60,812 nt of DNA from Streptomyces radicis. GTDB taxonomy: Bacteria; Actinomycetota; Actinomycetes; Streptomycetales; Streptomycetaceae. The notes under the pieces are model-generated. The model made no database searches, was not told the DNA's origin, and saw only the letters and a program-made list of their open reading frames with translations. The stretch is from the NCBI RefSeq assembly GCF_003626575.1, contig NZ_RBDY01000039.1, forward strand, positions 1 to 60,812, in the 5' to 3' direction. The position numbers and the translations under genes are program-made. Below are positions 32,223 to 42,545 of this stretch, in pieces; the stretch's first letter is position 1, and each line of letters begins with the position of its first letter.

Positions 32223-33052
32223 GGGGCCTCCTCCGGCGCGTCCGCGGTGGTGTCCTCCGCGTCGGCCGCGGGGGTCGCCTGGGCGGGGACCGCGCGGCTC
32301 CTGCGGCGGGAGACGGCGTTGTCGGCCGCTCCGGTGATCGCGGCGATGATCTCCTCGCCCGACGTGGTGGCCACGGGGAAGACGCCGTTGTTGCGGCCGA
32401 GGCGCAGCACGGCGACCCGGTCGGCCACCGCCTGGACGTCGGCCATGTTGTGGCTGATCAGGATGAGCGCGAGGCCGCGGCCCCTGAGGCGCTCGACCAG
32501 GTCGAGCACCTGCGCGGTCTGCTCGACGCCGAGCGCGGCGGTGGGCTCGTCGAGGATGACGACCTCGGGCGAGCCGATCAGCGCGCGGGCGATCGCGACG
32601 ACCTGGCGCTGGCCGCCGGAGAGCGAGGCGACGGGGATGCGGACGCTGGGGATCCTGATGGACAGGGTGTCGAGCAGGTCGCGGGCGCGGCGCTCCATGG
32701 TGACCGGGTCGAGGACGCCGCGGCGGCGGATCTCGTTGCCCAGGTAGAGGTTGGCGACGACGTCCAGGTTGTCGCACAGGGCGAGGTCCTGGTACACGGT
32801 CGCGATGCCGAGGTCCTGGGCGTCGTGGGGGCGGGCGATCCTGACGGGCTTGCCCTTCCAGTGGATCGTCCCGGAGTCGATGGGGTGGACCCCGGCGATC
32901 GTCTTGACCAGGGTGGACTTCCCGGCTCCGTTGTCGCCCACCAGGGCGGTGACCTCGCCGGGGCGGATCTCCAGATCGACGTCCGTGAGCGCCTGCACGG
33001 CGCCGAAACGCTTGGAGACGCCGCTCAGCGAGAGAACGGGTGCGGCGGTCAA
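32219..33052 (-). CDS. xylG: Sugar ABC transporter ATPase, single domain
   Basis: 277 residues. Walker A is LVGDNGAGKSTLVKTIAG, the Q-loop ATVYQDLALCDNLDV, the ABC signature ASLSGGQRQVVAIARAL, Walker B VVILDEPTAALG and the H-switch ILISHNM. XylG/RbsA of enterics have two fused ABC domains (about 500 residues); this has one plus a 35-residue Ala-rich tail and would act as a homodimer, as in other Streptomyces. The start is TTG at 33052, supported by AAGGAGG five bases upstream; no ATG or GTG fits. Coupled to xylH. Confidence 0.9.
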   Translation of the reverse strand: MTAAPVLSLSGVSKRFGAVQALTDVDLEIRPGEVTALVGDNGAGKSTLVKTIAGVHPIDSGTIHWKGKPVRIARPHDAQDLGIATVYQDLALCDNLDVVANLYLGNEIRRRGVLDPVTMERRARDLLDTLSIRIPSVRIPVASLSGGQRQVVAIARALIGSPEVVILDEPTAALGVEQTAQVLDLVERLRGRGLALILISHNMADVQAVADRVAVLRLGRNNGVFPVATTSGEEIIAAITGAADNAVSRRRSRAVPAQATPAADAEDTTADAPEEAP

Positions 33053-33132
33053 CCGAACCTCCTTACAAGGAATGGCCCCCGGGGCCGTCCGTCATGGGCG
33101 AGGGACGGCTCCGGGGGAAGGTGTGCGGCGAA

Positions 33133-34236
33133 TCAGCTGAGGCCGGCTTCCTGGCACGCCTGGGCGTAGTCGGCGGTGCAGATCTGCTCGACCGTGTAGA
33201 ACTCGTCCGCGATGACGGTGTCGGCGATGTTGTCCGCGGTGACGGCGACCGGGTCGAGCAGCGTGCTGGGGATGCCCTCGTTGGTCGGGCTGTCCACGCT
33301 GTCGGGGGTCAGGTCGGCGAAGTCCTCGCCGCGCAGCAGGGCGACGGCCACCTCGGCGGTGGTCTCGGCCTGCGGGCGGAGCGCCTTGTAGATGGTGAAG
33401 GTCTGCTCGCCGCTGACGATGCGCTGGAGGCCCGCGAGCTCGGCGTCCTGGCCGCCGACCGGGAGCCCGGTGATACCGGCGGAGTTCAGGGCGGTGATCA
33501 CACCGGCGGCCATGCCGTCGTTGGCCACGTAGACGCCGTCGAAGCCGTCGGCCCCGAGGGAGTCGATCGCCGCGGTCATCTCCTCGTTGGCGATGCCGCC
33601 GTCCCACTCCTCGACGTCCTGCTCGAAGACGATGTCGGCGGCGCCGTCGAGCACCGAGTGGGCGCCGGACTTGAACATCCCGGCGTTGGGGTCGGTGGGC
33701 GCCCCGTTGATCATGACGACGCGGGGGTCGGTCACACCGCCGAGCGAGTCGACGAGGGTCTGCCCCTGGAGCTCGCCGACGCGCTCGTTGTCGTAGCTGA
33801 TGTACGCCTCGACGTTGCCCTCGGCGAGCCGGTCGTAGGCAATGACGGGAACGCCCTCGGCCTCGGCGTCGGCCACCCAGTCCGCGGTGGCCGCGGAGTC
33901 CACCGCGTCCAGGATGATCACGTCGACGCCCTGGGTGAGCAGCGCGTCGAACTGCTGCTTCTGGGCGTTGGTGTCGTTGCCCGCGTTGGAGTACTGGACC
34001 TCGCAGTCGGCGCAGAGCTCTTGGATCTTGGCCTCGATGTACGGGCGGTCGAACGTCTCGTACCGCGTCGTCACGTCATCGGGCAGCAGCAGACCGATGC
34101 TGCCGCCGCTCTCGCCGTTTCCCTCTCCCTCGTTCCCGTTGTCGTCCCCGCCACCGGCCTCACCACAGGCGGCGAGGGCCACCGCCAGAGCTATGGATGT
34201 GGCTCCCATGGCGACAAGTCGCAGTTTTTGACGCAT
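33133..34236 (-). CDS. xylF: Xylose-type substrate-binding lipoprotein
   Basis: 367 residues, periplasmic-binding-protein type I (XylF family). The lipoprotein signal is MRQKLRLVAMGATSIALAVA with lipobox LAAC, followed by an acidic Gly/Asn/Glu linker (EAGGGDDNGNEGEGNGESGG). The binding domain has IGLLLPDDVTTRYETFDRPY, VDVIILDAVDSAATADWV, GVPVIAYDRLAEGNVEAYIS, the hinge VYVANDGMAAGVI and GQDAELAGLQRIVSGEQTFT. It delivers a pentose, most likely xylose, to XylGH. An 80-bp gap precedes xylG. An AT-rich 230-bp region lies upstream. Confidence 0.92.
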   Translation of the reverse strand: MRQKLRLVAMGATSIALAVALAACGEAGGGDDNGNEGEGNGESGGSIGLLLPDDVTTRYETFDRPYIEAKIQELCADCEVQYSNAGNDTNAQKQQFDALLTQGVDVIILDAVDSAATADWVADAEAEGVPVIAYDRLAEGNVEAYISYDNERVGELQGQTLVDSLGGVTDPRVVMINGAPTDPNAGMFKSGAHSVLDGAADIVFEQDVEEWDGGIANEEMTAAIDSLGADGFDGVYVANDGMAAGVITALNSAGITGLPVGGQDAELAGLQRIVSGEQTFTIYKALRPQAETTAEVAVALLRGEDFADLTPDSVDSPTNEGIPSTLLDPVAVTADNIADTVIADEFYTVEQICTADYAQACQEAGLS

Positions 34237-34468
34237 AGTTCGGCTCTGCCTCCCGGTAGGACCGCCGCTTCGCGGCCGTGGGTCGGCGACGAGCTAACTC
34301 CGCTCGCTTCTTGGCGTCAATACATAAATCCAGATTCAACCAAATCGATACCTTCTCTTACAGCTGAAGAGAAGAATCGCCGAATCGTTATCGGGGCCTA
34401 AAAGCGGGCGGTTGACTGTGGGGTCATGAGCGGTTGCTTCCCGTTCTGCGCGTTTACTTCTTGACCGT
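34237..34468 (-). promoter_or_regulatory. AT-rich control region of xylF with a Rok7B7-like site
   Basis: This 232-bp gap between rok7B7 and xylF is far AT-richer than its surroundings (34315-34400 especially) and holds the xylFGH promoter. On the + strand TTTACTTCTTGAC (34453-34465) fits every position of TTKAMKHSTTSAV, the Rok7B7 consensus as I remember it. It overlaps a second dyad TTGA-N4-TCAA (34461-34472) at the rok7B7 stop. Consensus quoted from memory, so treat as provisional. Confidence 0.5.
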
Positions 34469-35665
34469 TCAACGAGCGGAGGACGCGGCGCCGCGGGCCG
34501 GGCCGAGGAGCATCCCGTCGCCCATCTCGCGCAGCACCAGGGCGAGCGCGCCGAGGACCTCGGCCCGGCCGCCGAGGGCGCCGGGGACGAGGGAGAGCTG
34601 GCGGGCCGCGCTCGGTATGGCGTAGCGGGAGACCGACTCGCGGATCGGGGTCAGGGCGATCTCGCCCGCCTCGGCGAGGTCGCCGCCGAGGACGACCCGG
34701 CTGGGATTGAGCAGGTTGCACAGCTGGGCGACGCCGGTGCCGATGTGGCGGCCGATGTCGGCGATCACGCGGCGGCAGCCGGGGTCGCCGTCGCGCGCGA
34801 GCTGGACCACGCGCTGCATCGTGAGGTCGGGTCCGTGGCTGGCGAGCAGCAGCGGGAGGACGTGGCGGGCGGCGGTGAACGTCTCGAGGCAGCCTCGGTT
34901 GCCGCAGCGGCACACGGGCCCCGACTCGTCCAGGGTGATGTGCCCTATCTCGCCCGCGGTGCCGCCGGGGCCCCGGTAGATCTGGCCGTTGATCACGAGG
35001 CCCGCGCCGACGCCGCTCGCCACCTTGATGTAGGCGAGGTCGCCCGCGCCCCGGCCGCTGCCCCACACGAACTCGCCGAGCGCGCCGAGGTTCGCGTCGT
35101 TGTCGACATGGACCCGCACGCCGGTCCGCGCGGCCAGCTCCTCGCGTGGGTTGGTCCCGCGCCAGCCCGGCAGTATGGCCGTCGAGCCGAGCGCCCCCGT
35201 CTCCACGTCGATGGGCCCCGGCACGCCGAGGCCGATCCCGATGATCTTGGCGCGGTCGACCCCGGCCACCGTGAGCAGCCTGCCGACCAGCTTCTCGGCG
35301 CGGTCGAAGCCCTGGTCGGCCGACGCGTCCACGTCGAACGGCTCGGCCTCCTCGGCGAGCACCTGGTGGGCGAGGTTCCCGACGGCGACGCGCAGGTGGC
35401 TGTGGCCGAAGTCCACGCCCACCACGATGCCCGCGTCGCTCGACAGCGAGACGCTGCGCGCGCGCCGCCCGCCGGCCGAGGTCGTGCGGACCTCGACCGT
35501 TCCGAGCTCCTTCAACTCCCGAACGATGTTGGACACCGTCGCCGCGGACAGCCCCGTGCCGCGGGCTATGTCCGCCTGGGTCAGCGACCCCGCGGCGCGC
35601 ACGGCCCGCACGACGCGCTCCAGGTTGGCCCGGTGCAGCGAGGACTGCGACCCTGGAGTCTCCAC
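34469..35665 (-). CDS. rok7B7: ROK-family transcriptional regulator Rok7B7
   Basis: 398 residues. An N-terminal winged helix (LHRANLERVVRAVRAAGSLT, ADIARGTGLSAATVSNIVRE) precedes a ROK sugar-kinase-like domain: GIVVGVDFGHSHLRVAVGNL, VHVDNDANLGALGEFVWG, the ROK zinc signature GEIGHITLDESGPVCRCGNR GCLET (split here), and the C-terminal VVLGGDLAEAGEIAL. In S. coelicolor the orthologous protein controls xylFGH and affects carbon catabolite repression. I chose the GTG at 35665, with GGAGGGA upstream; a GTG four codons earlier is possible. On the minus strand TATAGT (35772-35767) is a likely -10. Confidence 0.92.
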   Translation of the reverse strand: METPGSQSSLHRANLERVVRAVRAAGSLTQADIARGTGLSAATVSNIVRELKELGTVEVRTTSAGGRRARSVSLSSDAGIVVGVDFGHSHLRVAVGNLAHQVLAEEAEPFDVDASADQGFDRAEKLVGRLLTVAGVDRAKIIGIGLGVPGPIDVETGALGSTAILPGWRGTNPREELAARTGVRVHVDNDANLGALGEFVWGSGRGAGDLAYIKVASGVGAGLVINGQIYRGPGGTAGEIGHITLDESGPVCRCGNRGCLETFTAARHVLPLLLASHGPDLTMQRVVQLARDGDPGCRRVIADIGRHIGTGVAQLCNLLNPSRVVLGGDLAEAGEIALTPIRESVSRYAIPSAARQLSLVPGALGGRAEVLGALALVLREMGDGMLLGPARGAASSAR

Positions 35666-35830
35666 GGCTCCCTCCACTTCCGTCGCGCTCTTTCCACCGC
35701 TGCCGGGCGGGCACCACGATGGGCCCGCCGACCGTCCCGACAGCGATGGGAGACGGCGCCGGGCCCACTATATGAACTGAAGAGCTGCGGGGGGAGAACA
35801 GCCGGGAAACCGCTTGCACGCGATCAGGGT

Positions 35831-35854
35831 GCGCCGGCACGCGAGCGCCGGCGC
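35831..35854 (-). terminator. Terminator of the ngcEFG operon
   Basis: GCGCCGGC (35831-35838) and GCCGGCGC (35847-35854) make a perfect 8-bp stem with an 8-base loop, about 85 bp past the ngcG stop and before the rok7B7 promoter. Confidence 0.6.
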
Positions 35855-35938
35855 CCGTTCACGCCTGTCCGCGCCTGGTCGGTGCCCGTCGGTGACGGTG
35901 CTGTGGTCGCGTCGCGGCCGTGGGGCGTGAGGGGCGCG

Positions 35939-36811
35939 TCACCGCACGGCTCCCGCGGTGAGACCGCTCTGGACCTGGCGTTGGAAGGTCACATAGACGA
36001 CGAGGACCGGCAGCATCGCCATGGTCACGCCCGCGTAGAGCGCGCCCCAGTCGCCCTCGTAGCCCTGCTGGACCATGAGCGCGGCCAGCCCCTGGGGCAG
36101 CACGGCGTCGTCGGGGGAGCCGACGTTGAGCACGCGGGGCAGCACGAACTGGTTCCACTGGCCGAGGAAGTTGAAGATCCCGATGCTGATGAGCCCTGGC
36201 CTGGCCATCGGCATCATGATCTGGAAGAACGTCCTGGTGTGCGAGGCGCCGTCGAGTGTCGCCGCTTCCTGAACGCCGGTGGGCAGCGTTCGGAAGAAGG
36301 CGACAAGGAAGAAGATGGTGAACGGAAGCGAATAGGCGATATAGACGACGATGAGTCCCTGGCGGGTGTTCAGCAGCCCGAAATTGTTGAGGATGAAGAA
36401 CAGCGGCACCAGGGCGAGGAAGACCGGGAACATCATCCCGCCCACGAACAGCGTGTGGATGACCCGGTTTCCCCGGAAGCTGAAACGGGCCAGCACATAG
36501 GCCGCCATCGAGCCGAGAAGCATCGTCCCGGTCAGCGAACCGGCGAGGACGATCAGCGAGTTGAGGGTGTACCGGCCGATGTCCGCGTTGGTCCAGGCGT
36601 TGGTGAAGTTGTCCCACTCGAAGCCCGTGGGCAGGCCGAACGGCTCGGAGACCAGGTCGGAGTGGGGCCTGATGCTCGAGATCACCACCCAGACCAGGGG
36701 CGCGGCGGCCATGAACACCCACACCACAAGGAAGGAATGCGCGAAGACGTTGAGCACGCCGCCGGTCCTGTCGCCGGACGCGCCCTGCTTCTGCTCGCTC
36801 GTGTCGCTCAT
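35939..36811 (-). CDS. ngcG: Sugar ABC transporter permease (NgcG type)
   Basis: 290 residues, CUT1 (MalG-like) permease with six helices: FAHSFLVVWVFMAAAPLVWV first, then YTLNSLIVLAGSLTGTMLLG and YVLARFSFRGNRVIHTLFVG. The EAA loop is FRTLPTGVQEAATLDGASHT R, followed by FQIMMPMARPGLISIGIFNF. With NgcF it forms the channel for GlcNAc/chitobiose in Streptomyces. The ATG at 36811 is 26 bp after ngcF. No ATPase gene is in the operon; NgcEFG-type systems are expected to use the shared MsiK ATPase, which is encoded elsewhere. Confidence 0.9.
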   Translation of the reverse strand: MSDTSEQKQGASGDRTGGVLNVFAHSFLVVWVFMAAAPLVWVVISSIRPHSDLVSEPFGLPTGFEWDNFTNAWTNADIGRYTLNSLIVLAGSLTGTMLLGSMAAYVLARFSFRGNRVIHTLFVGGMMFPVFLALVPLFFILNNFGLLNTRQGLIVVYIAYSLPFTIFFLVAFFRTLPTGVQEAATLDGASHTRTFFQIMMPMARPGLISIGIFNFLGQWNQFVLPRVLNVGSPDDAVLPQGLAALMVQQGYEGDWGALYAGVTMAMLPVLVVYVTFQRQVQSGLTAGAVR

Positions 36812-36837
36812 GTGGAAGACTCCCCGATCATGGGTGC

Positions 36838-37863
36838 TCAGAACTCGATCCGATCCCGTCGGCCCAGGCGCATCATCAGCACCGAGAAGACCAGGGTCAC
36901 AAGGAAGAGGACGACGCCGATCGCCGTGGCATAGCCGGCCTGGGCGTCCCTGATGGCCTTCTCGTAGAGATAGCTCGGGATGACGTCCATGCCGTGCTCC
37001 GGCACCATGATGTTGACCAGCGCGAAGGCGTCGAGGGCCTGGATCCCCATGTAGATCCAGCCCGTTCTGATGGTCTCCCAGGTGAGCGGGAAGGTGATCC
37101 GGAAGAACGTGGTGGCCCGCCCGGCGCCGTCCAGCAGGGACGCCTCGTAGATCTCCCTGGGGATCGCGCTCATCGCGGCCGAGAACAGCACGACGTAGAA
37201 GCCGACGAACGACCAGCACAGCACCGCGAGGACGCACCAGATGGCCAGGTCGCCGCCGAGCCAGTCCTCCTGGCGCCAGGAGTCGAGGCCGACGACGCCG
37301 AGGCCCTCGTTGAGCGCGCCGCTGCGCGGGCTGTAGATGCGCGCCCAGATGACGGCGACGATCGCGATGGACAGCACCTGGGGGAAGAAGTAGACGATCT
37401 TGTAGAAGCTGGAGCCGAACACCCCGGAGATCGCCTGGTTCTTGCGGTGCCTGCCCCCGGCGTTGAGCATGAACGCGAAGAACAGGCCGAGCGCCAGCGT
37501 GATCAGCGGGGCGAGCACGAGCAGCAGCACGCTGTTGCCCAGGGCCTCGCGGAACTTGTCGTCGTTCCAGAGGCGTTCGTAGTTGTCGAACCCCGTGAAG
37601 TTGTAGGTCGCCGAGTTCCCCGACCAGTCGGTCAGCGAGTAGAAGAAGGCCTGGACGAACGGCGAGATCACGAAGAGCGCGTAGATCAGCAGCGGCGCGG
37701 CGAGGAACCACGATATGAACCGGTACTGGTCGAGCTTTCTGTACCGCCGGTCGTACCGCACCCGCTCCGGGGTGAAGCGGGGCGGCAGGAAGAACGCCAC
37801 CGCAAGCAGTGTGGTGCTCGCGGGCGGGCTCGCGCCCGTCCGCTCTCTCTGGTGGGCTTCCAT
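36838..37863 (-). CDS. ngcF: Sugar ABC transporter permease (NgcF type)
   Basis: 341 residues, CUT1 MalF-like permease. After a positively charged N-terminus comes FISWFLAAPLLIYALFVISP, then SLTDWSGNSATYNFTGFDNY and LGNSVLLLVLAPLITLALGL. The EAA loop is MSAIPREIYEASLLDGAGRA, and the last helix has YATAIGVVLFLVTLVFSVLM. An extra 60-70 N-terminal residues, including the hydrophobic STTLLAVAFFLPPRF, precede the first canonical helix. The ATG at 37863 may be too far upstream. The gap from ngcE is 29 bp. Partner of NgcG. Confidence 0.88.
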   Translation of the reverse strand: MEAHQRERTGASPPASTTLLAVAFFLPPRFTPERVRYDRRYRKLDQYRFISWFLAAPLLIYALFVISPFVQAFFYSLTDWSGNSATYNFTGFDNYERLWNDDKFREALGNSVLLLVLAPLITLALGLFFAFMLNAGGRHRKNQAISGVFGSSFYKIVYFFPQVLSIAIVAVIWARIYSPRSGALNEGLGVVGLDSWRQEDWLGGDLAIWCVLAVLCWSFVGFYVVLFSAAMSAIPREIYEASLLDGAGRATTFFRITFPLTWETIRTGWIYMGIQALDAFALVNIMVPEHGMDVIPSYLYEKAIRDAQAGYATAIGVVLFLVTLVFSVLMMRLGRRDRIEF

Positions 37864-37892
37864 ACCGCCCCTCCCCCGGGTCACCCCGGCCC

Positions 37893-39311
37893 TCAGACGT
37901 GCTGGAACTTCTGGATCGAGTCGTCCTGCGCCGTGGCGTCCGCCGCCTGCTGACAGCGGTTGATCGCCTCGTCGGGCTCGATGTCGCCGGCCATCATCGC
38001 GGCGATGGCGCCGCCGATCTCCTCGTTGTTGAGCTGCCGGTACCAGTCGGGCAGCCGCGGGAGGAGGAGGTTGTCGCCCGCGGCGGCCAGCACCTCGGAG
38101 GCGCTGGTGAGCCCGGGGGGCAGGTCCATGCCGTCGGAGGCGCCGCGCACGGCGGTGAGGGAGGAGACCAGGCTGGTGAAGTTCCTGGCGGACTCCCGGC
38201 CCAGCATGATCCGGAGGAACTCGAGCCCGCCCGGCGCGTTGGGCGCCTGCGCCGGGACGAAGAACGGCTCGCTGCCGCTGGCCCACAGCGTCTCGAACGG
38301 CATCGCGTCGGAGGAGTCCAGGCTGGTGGGCGGGCCCACGGCCATCCTGAAGTCGTCGGGCGTGTTCTCGCGCGACTCGTTCTCGACCCATGAACCATTG
38401 GGTATGAACAGCGCGTTGTACTGGTTCCACTCGTCCTGGGACTCCTCGTGGCTGAGTCCCGGGCTGCCCTGGAGGACGAAGCCGCGCGCGGTCAGCTCGT
38501 GGTACGCCTCGAAGGCGGCGCGCACGGCGTCGTGGCGCCAGGCGTTGGGCTCCAGGTTGTCGATGGCGCGCAGGACGTCGGCGCCGCCGATCTTGCCGAT
38601 GAAGGGGTAGAGCGTGAAGTTGAAGTAGTACGGGTACTGGCCCGCGTAGGTCCAGCCCGCGATGCCCTGCTGCCTGGCCTTCTCGCAGACCGCGATCATC
38701 TCGTCCCAGGTGCGCGGATATTCGACCTCGAGGCGGTCGAGCGCCGTCTGGGAGTACCACTGGCCGTAGACGGTGTACGCGTAGTTGAGGCGCCACATCG
38801 TCTCGCTGCCGAACTGGCCCATCTCGATGACGCCCGGCATGAGCGTGTCGCGCACGGTCACGTCGGGGTCGTCGAGCGAGGGCGCGTCGAGCAGCTCGGT
38901 CAGGTCGTACACCTGGTCGTTGCGGATCAGGGCGGCGATGTCCATCGCCTCGGCGCCGGAGTTGTTGATGACGTCGGGCGGGTCGCCCTGCACCATGCGC
39001 GGCTGGAGCCTCGACTGGATCTCCTGCGTCTTCGAGTGCTCGACGGAGCCGTAGCTGCCGGAGTAGATCTCCTCGGCGTCCAGGGCGTACTGGTCGCCGA
39101 ACCCGCCGTCGAAGATGACGACTTCGAGCTCGGCGTCGGCGTTGACCCCGAAGGGGTTGTTCTCGGTGGCCTCGCCGCGCTCGACCTCTTCGTTGTCGCC
39201 GCCACCGCTCGCACAGGAGGTGAGCGCGCCGACGGCCGGGAGGGAGAGGAGGCCCGCGGCGGCGGATCTCCGCATGAGAGTGCGGCGGTTGAGGTACGGA
39301 CCGGAATGCAT
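37893..39311 (-). CDS. ngcE: GlcNAc/chitobiose-binding lipoprotein (NgcE type)
   Basis: 472 residues, SBP family 1. The export signal NRRTLMRRSAAAGLLSLPAV mixes a twin-arginine-like RR..L motif with a lipobox LTSC. The mature part holds VVIFDGGFGDQYALDAEEIY, LQPRMVQGDPPDVINNSGAE, WYSQTALDRLEVEYPRTWDE and YALFIPNGSWV-like (NALFIPNGSWVENES), typical of NgcE-like proteins. It captures N-acetylglucosamine or diacetylchitobiose for NgcFG. A DasR-like dre sits 55-70 bp upstream, agreeing with the known GlcNAc control of ngcE. Confidence 0.9.
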   Translation of the reverse strand: MHSGPYLNRRTLMRRSAAAGLLSLPAVGALTSCASGGGDNEEVERGEATENNPFGVNADAELEVVIFDGGFGDQYALDAEEIYSGSYGSVEHSKTQEIQSRLQPRMVQGDPPDVINNSGAEAMDIAALIRNDQVYDLTELLDAPSLDDPDVTVRDTLMPGVIEMGQFGSETMWRLNYAYTVYGQWYSQTALDRLEVEYPRTWDEMIAVCEKARQQGIAGWTYAGQYPYYFNFTLYPFIGKIGGADVLRAIDNLEPNAWRHDAVRAAFEAYHELTARGFVLQGSPGLSHEESQDEWNQYNALFIPNGSWVENESRENTPDDFRMAVGPPTSLDSSDAMPFETLWASGSEPFFVPAQAPNAPGGLEFLRIMLGRESARNFTSLVSSLTAVRGASDGMDLPPGLTSASEVLAAAGDNLLLPRLPDWYRQLNNEEIGGAIAAMMAGDIEPDEAINRCQQAADATAQDDSIQKFQHV

Positions 39312-39366
39312 GTGCGCGTCCTCGCCTTCTGAGGGATACGGGCGGTGGATGGCCGCCGGATCCCCG

Positions 39367-39382
39367 ACAGGTATAGTCCACT
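39367..39382 (-). promoter_or_regulatory. DasR-responsive element (dre) upstream of ngcE
   Basis: ACAGGTATAGTCCACT (minus strand AGTGGACTATACCTGT) agrees with the dre consensus ACTGGTCTAGACCAGT at 12 of 16 positions, as I remember it. The TATACC inside could serve as the -10 of ngcE, so DasR binding would block the promoter. Confidence 0.6.
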
Positions 39383-39455
39383 CGTCGCGGGCGGGGAAGA
39401 TCACGGACCAGGAACGCGAAGAGACTTTCCCGAGTTGAGATCTGGACGACACACG

Positions 39456-39501
39456 GGGCGCACGACGCACGTCCGCCCCGGGCGTCGTGCGCCCGGGGCG
39501 G
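39456..39501 (-). terminator. Two mutually exclusive hairpins after acnA
   Basis: GGGCGCACGACG (39456-39467) pairs perfectly with CGTCGTGCGCCC (39483-39494). CCGCCCCGGGC (39473-39483) pairs perfectly with GCCCGGGGCGG (39491-39501). The two stems share bases and cannot form together. They lie 36-80 bp beyond the acnA stop and probably terminate it. Confidence 0.65.
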
Positions 39502-39536
39502 ATCCGTGGTCTCTCACCACACGCCGACGGCGTGGG

Positions 39537-42257
<2,721 letters not shown>

Positions 42258-42307
42258 GACCGTCTCCTTCACCACACGAAGTCGCGCATGCGTGCGCAAC
42301 CACCAGA

Positions 42308-42325
42308 TATCTCGATGTCGAGATA
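42308..42325 (-). promoter_or_regulatory. Perfect 18-bp dyad at the acnA promoter
   Basis: TATCTCGATGTCGAGATA, 8-bp arms with a 2-bp centre, sits directly after a minus-strand TAGAAT -10-like hexamer (42331-42326), so it covers the expected transcription start about 50 bp before the GTG. It shares ATCTC-N6-GAGAT with the dyad at the XRE-MurA gene. No -35 is obvious. Confidence 0.7.
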
Positions 42326-42517
42326 ATTCTAACCCATGCGGTGTGCGACCGCCGTGTGGCGGCGCGGTGGGGGTGGCGCGGGGTCGCGGTCGGGGCGCGC
42401 GGGCGGGGCGCGTGCCGCGACGGGCCGGGGCGCGAGGCTCGACCGGCCGGTGTGCGTGGTGCGACACGCCGACGCATCGGCGTGTCGTCACCCCAACGGC
42501 CCAACCCGTCGAGCCTC

Positions 42518-42536
42518 ATCTCATATGTGAGATAAG
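42518..42536 (+). promoter_or_regulatory. Dyad and -10 of the XRE-MurA gene
   Basis: ATCTCA-TATG-TGAGAT (42518-42533) is a perfect 6-bp-arm dyad; its right arm runs into GATAAG (42531-42536), the likely -10. Transcription would begin at about 42543, two or three bases before the ATG at 42546, so the mRNA is essentially leaderless. Confidence 0.6.
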
Positions 42537-42545
42537 CTCGGACAC

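Noticed and set aside
31015..32747. Plus-strand open frames opposite xylH and xylG
   Set aside because: Shadows of the transporter genes; no start signals or protein motifs.
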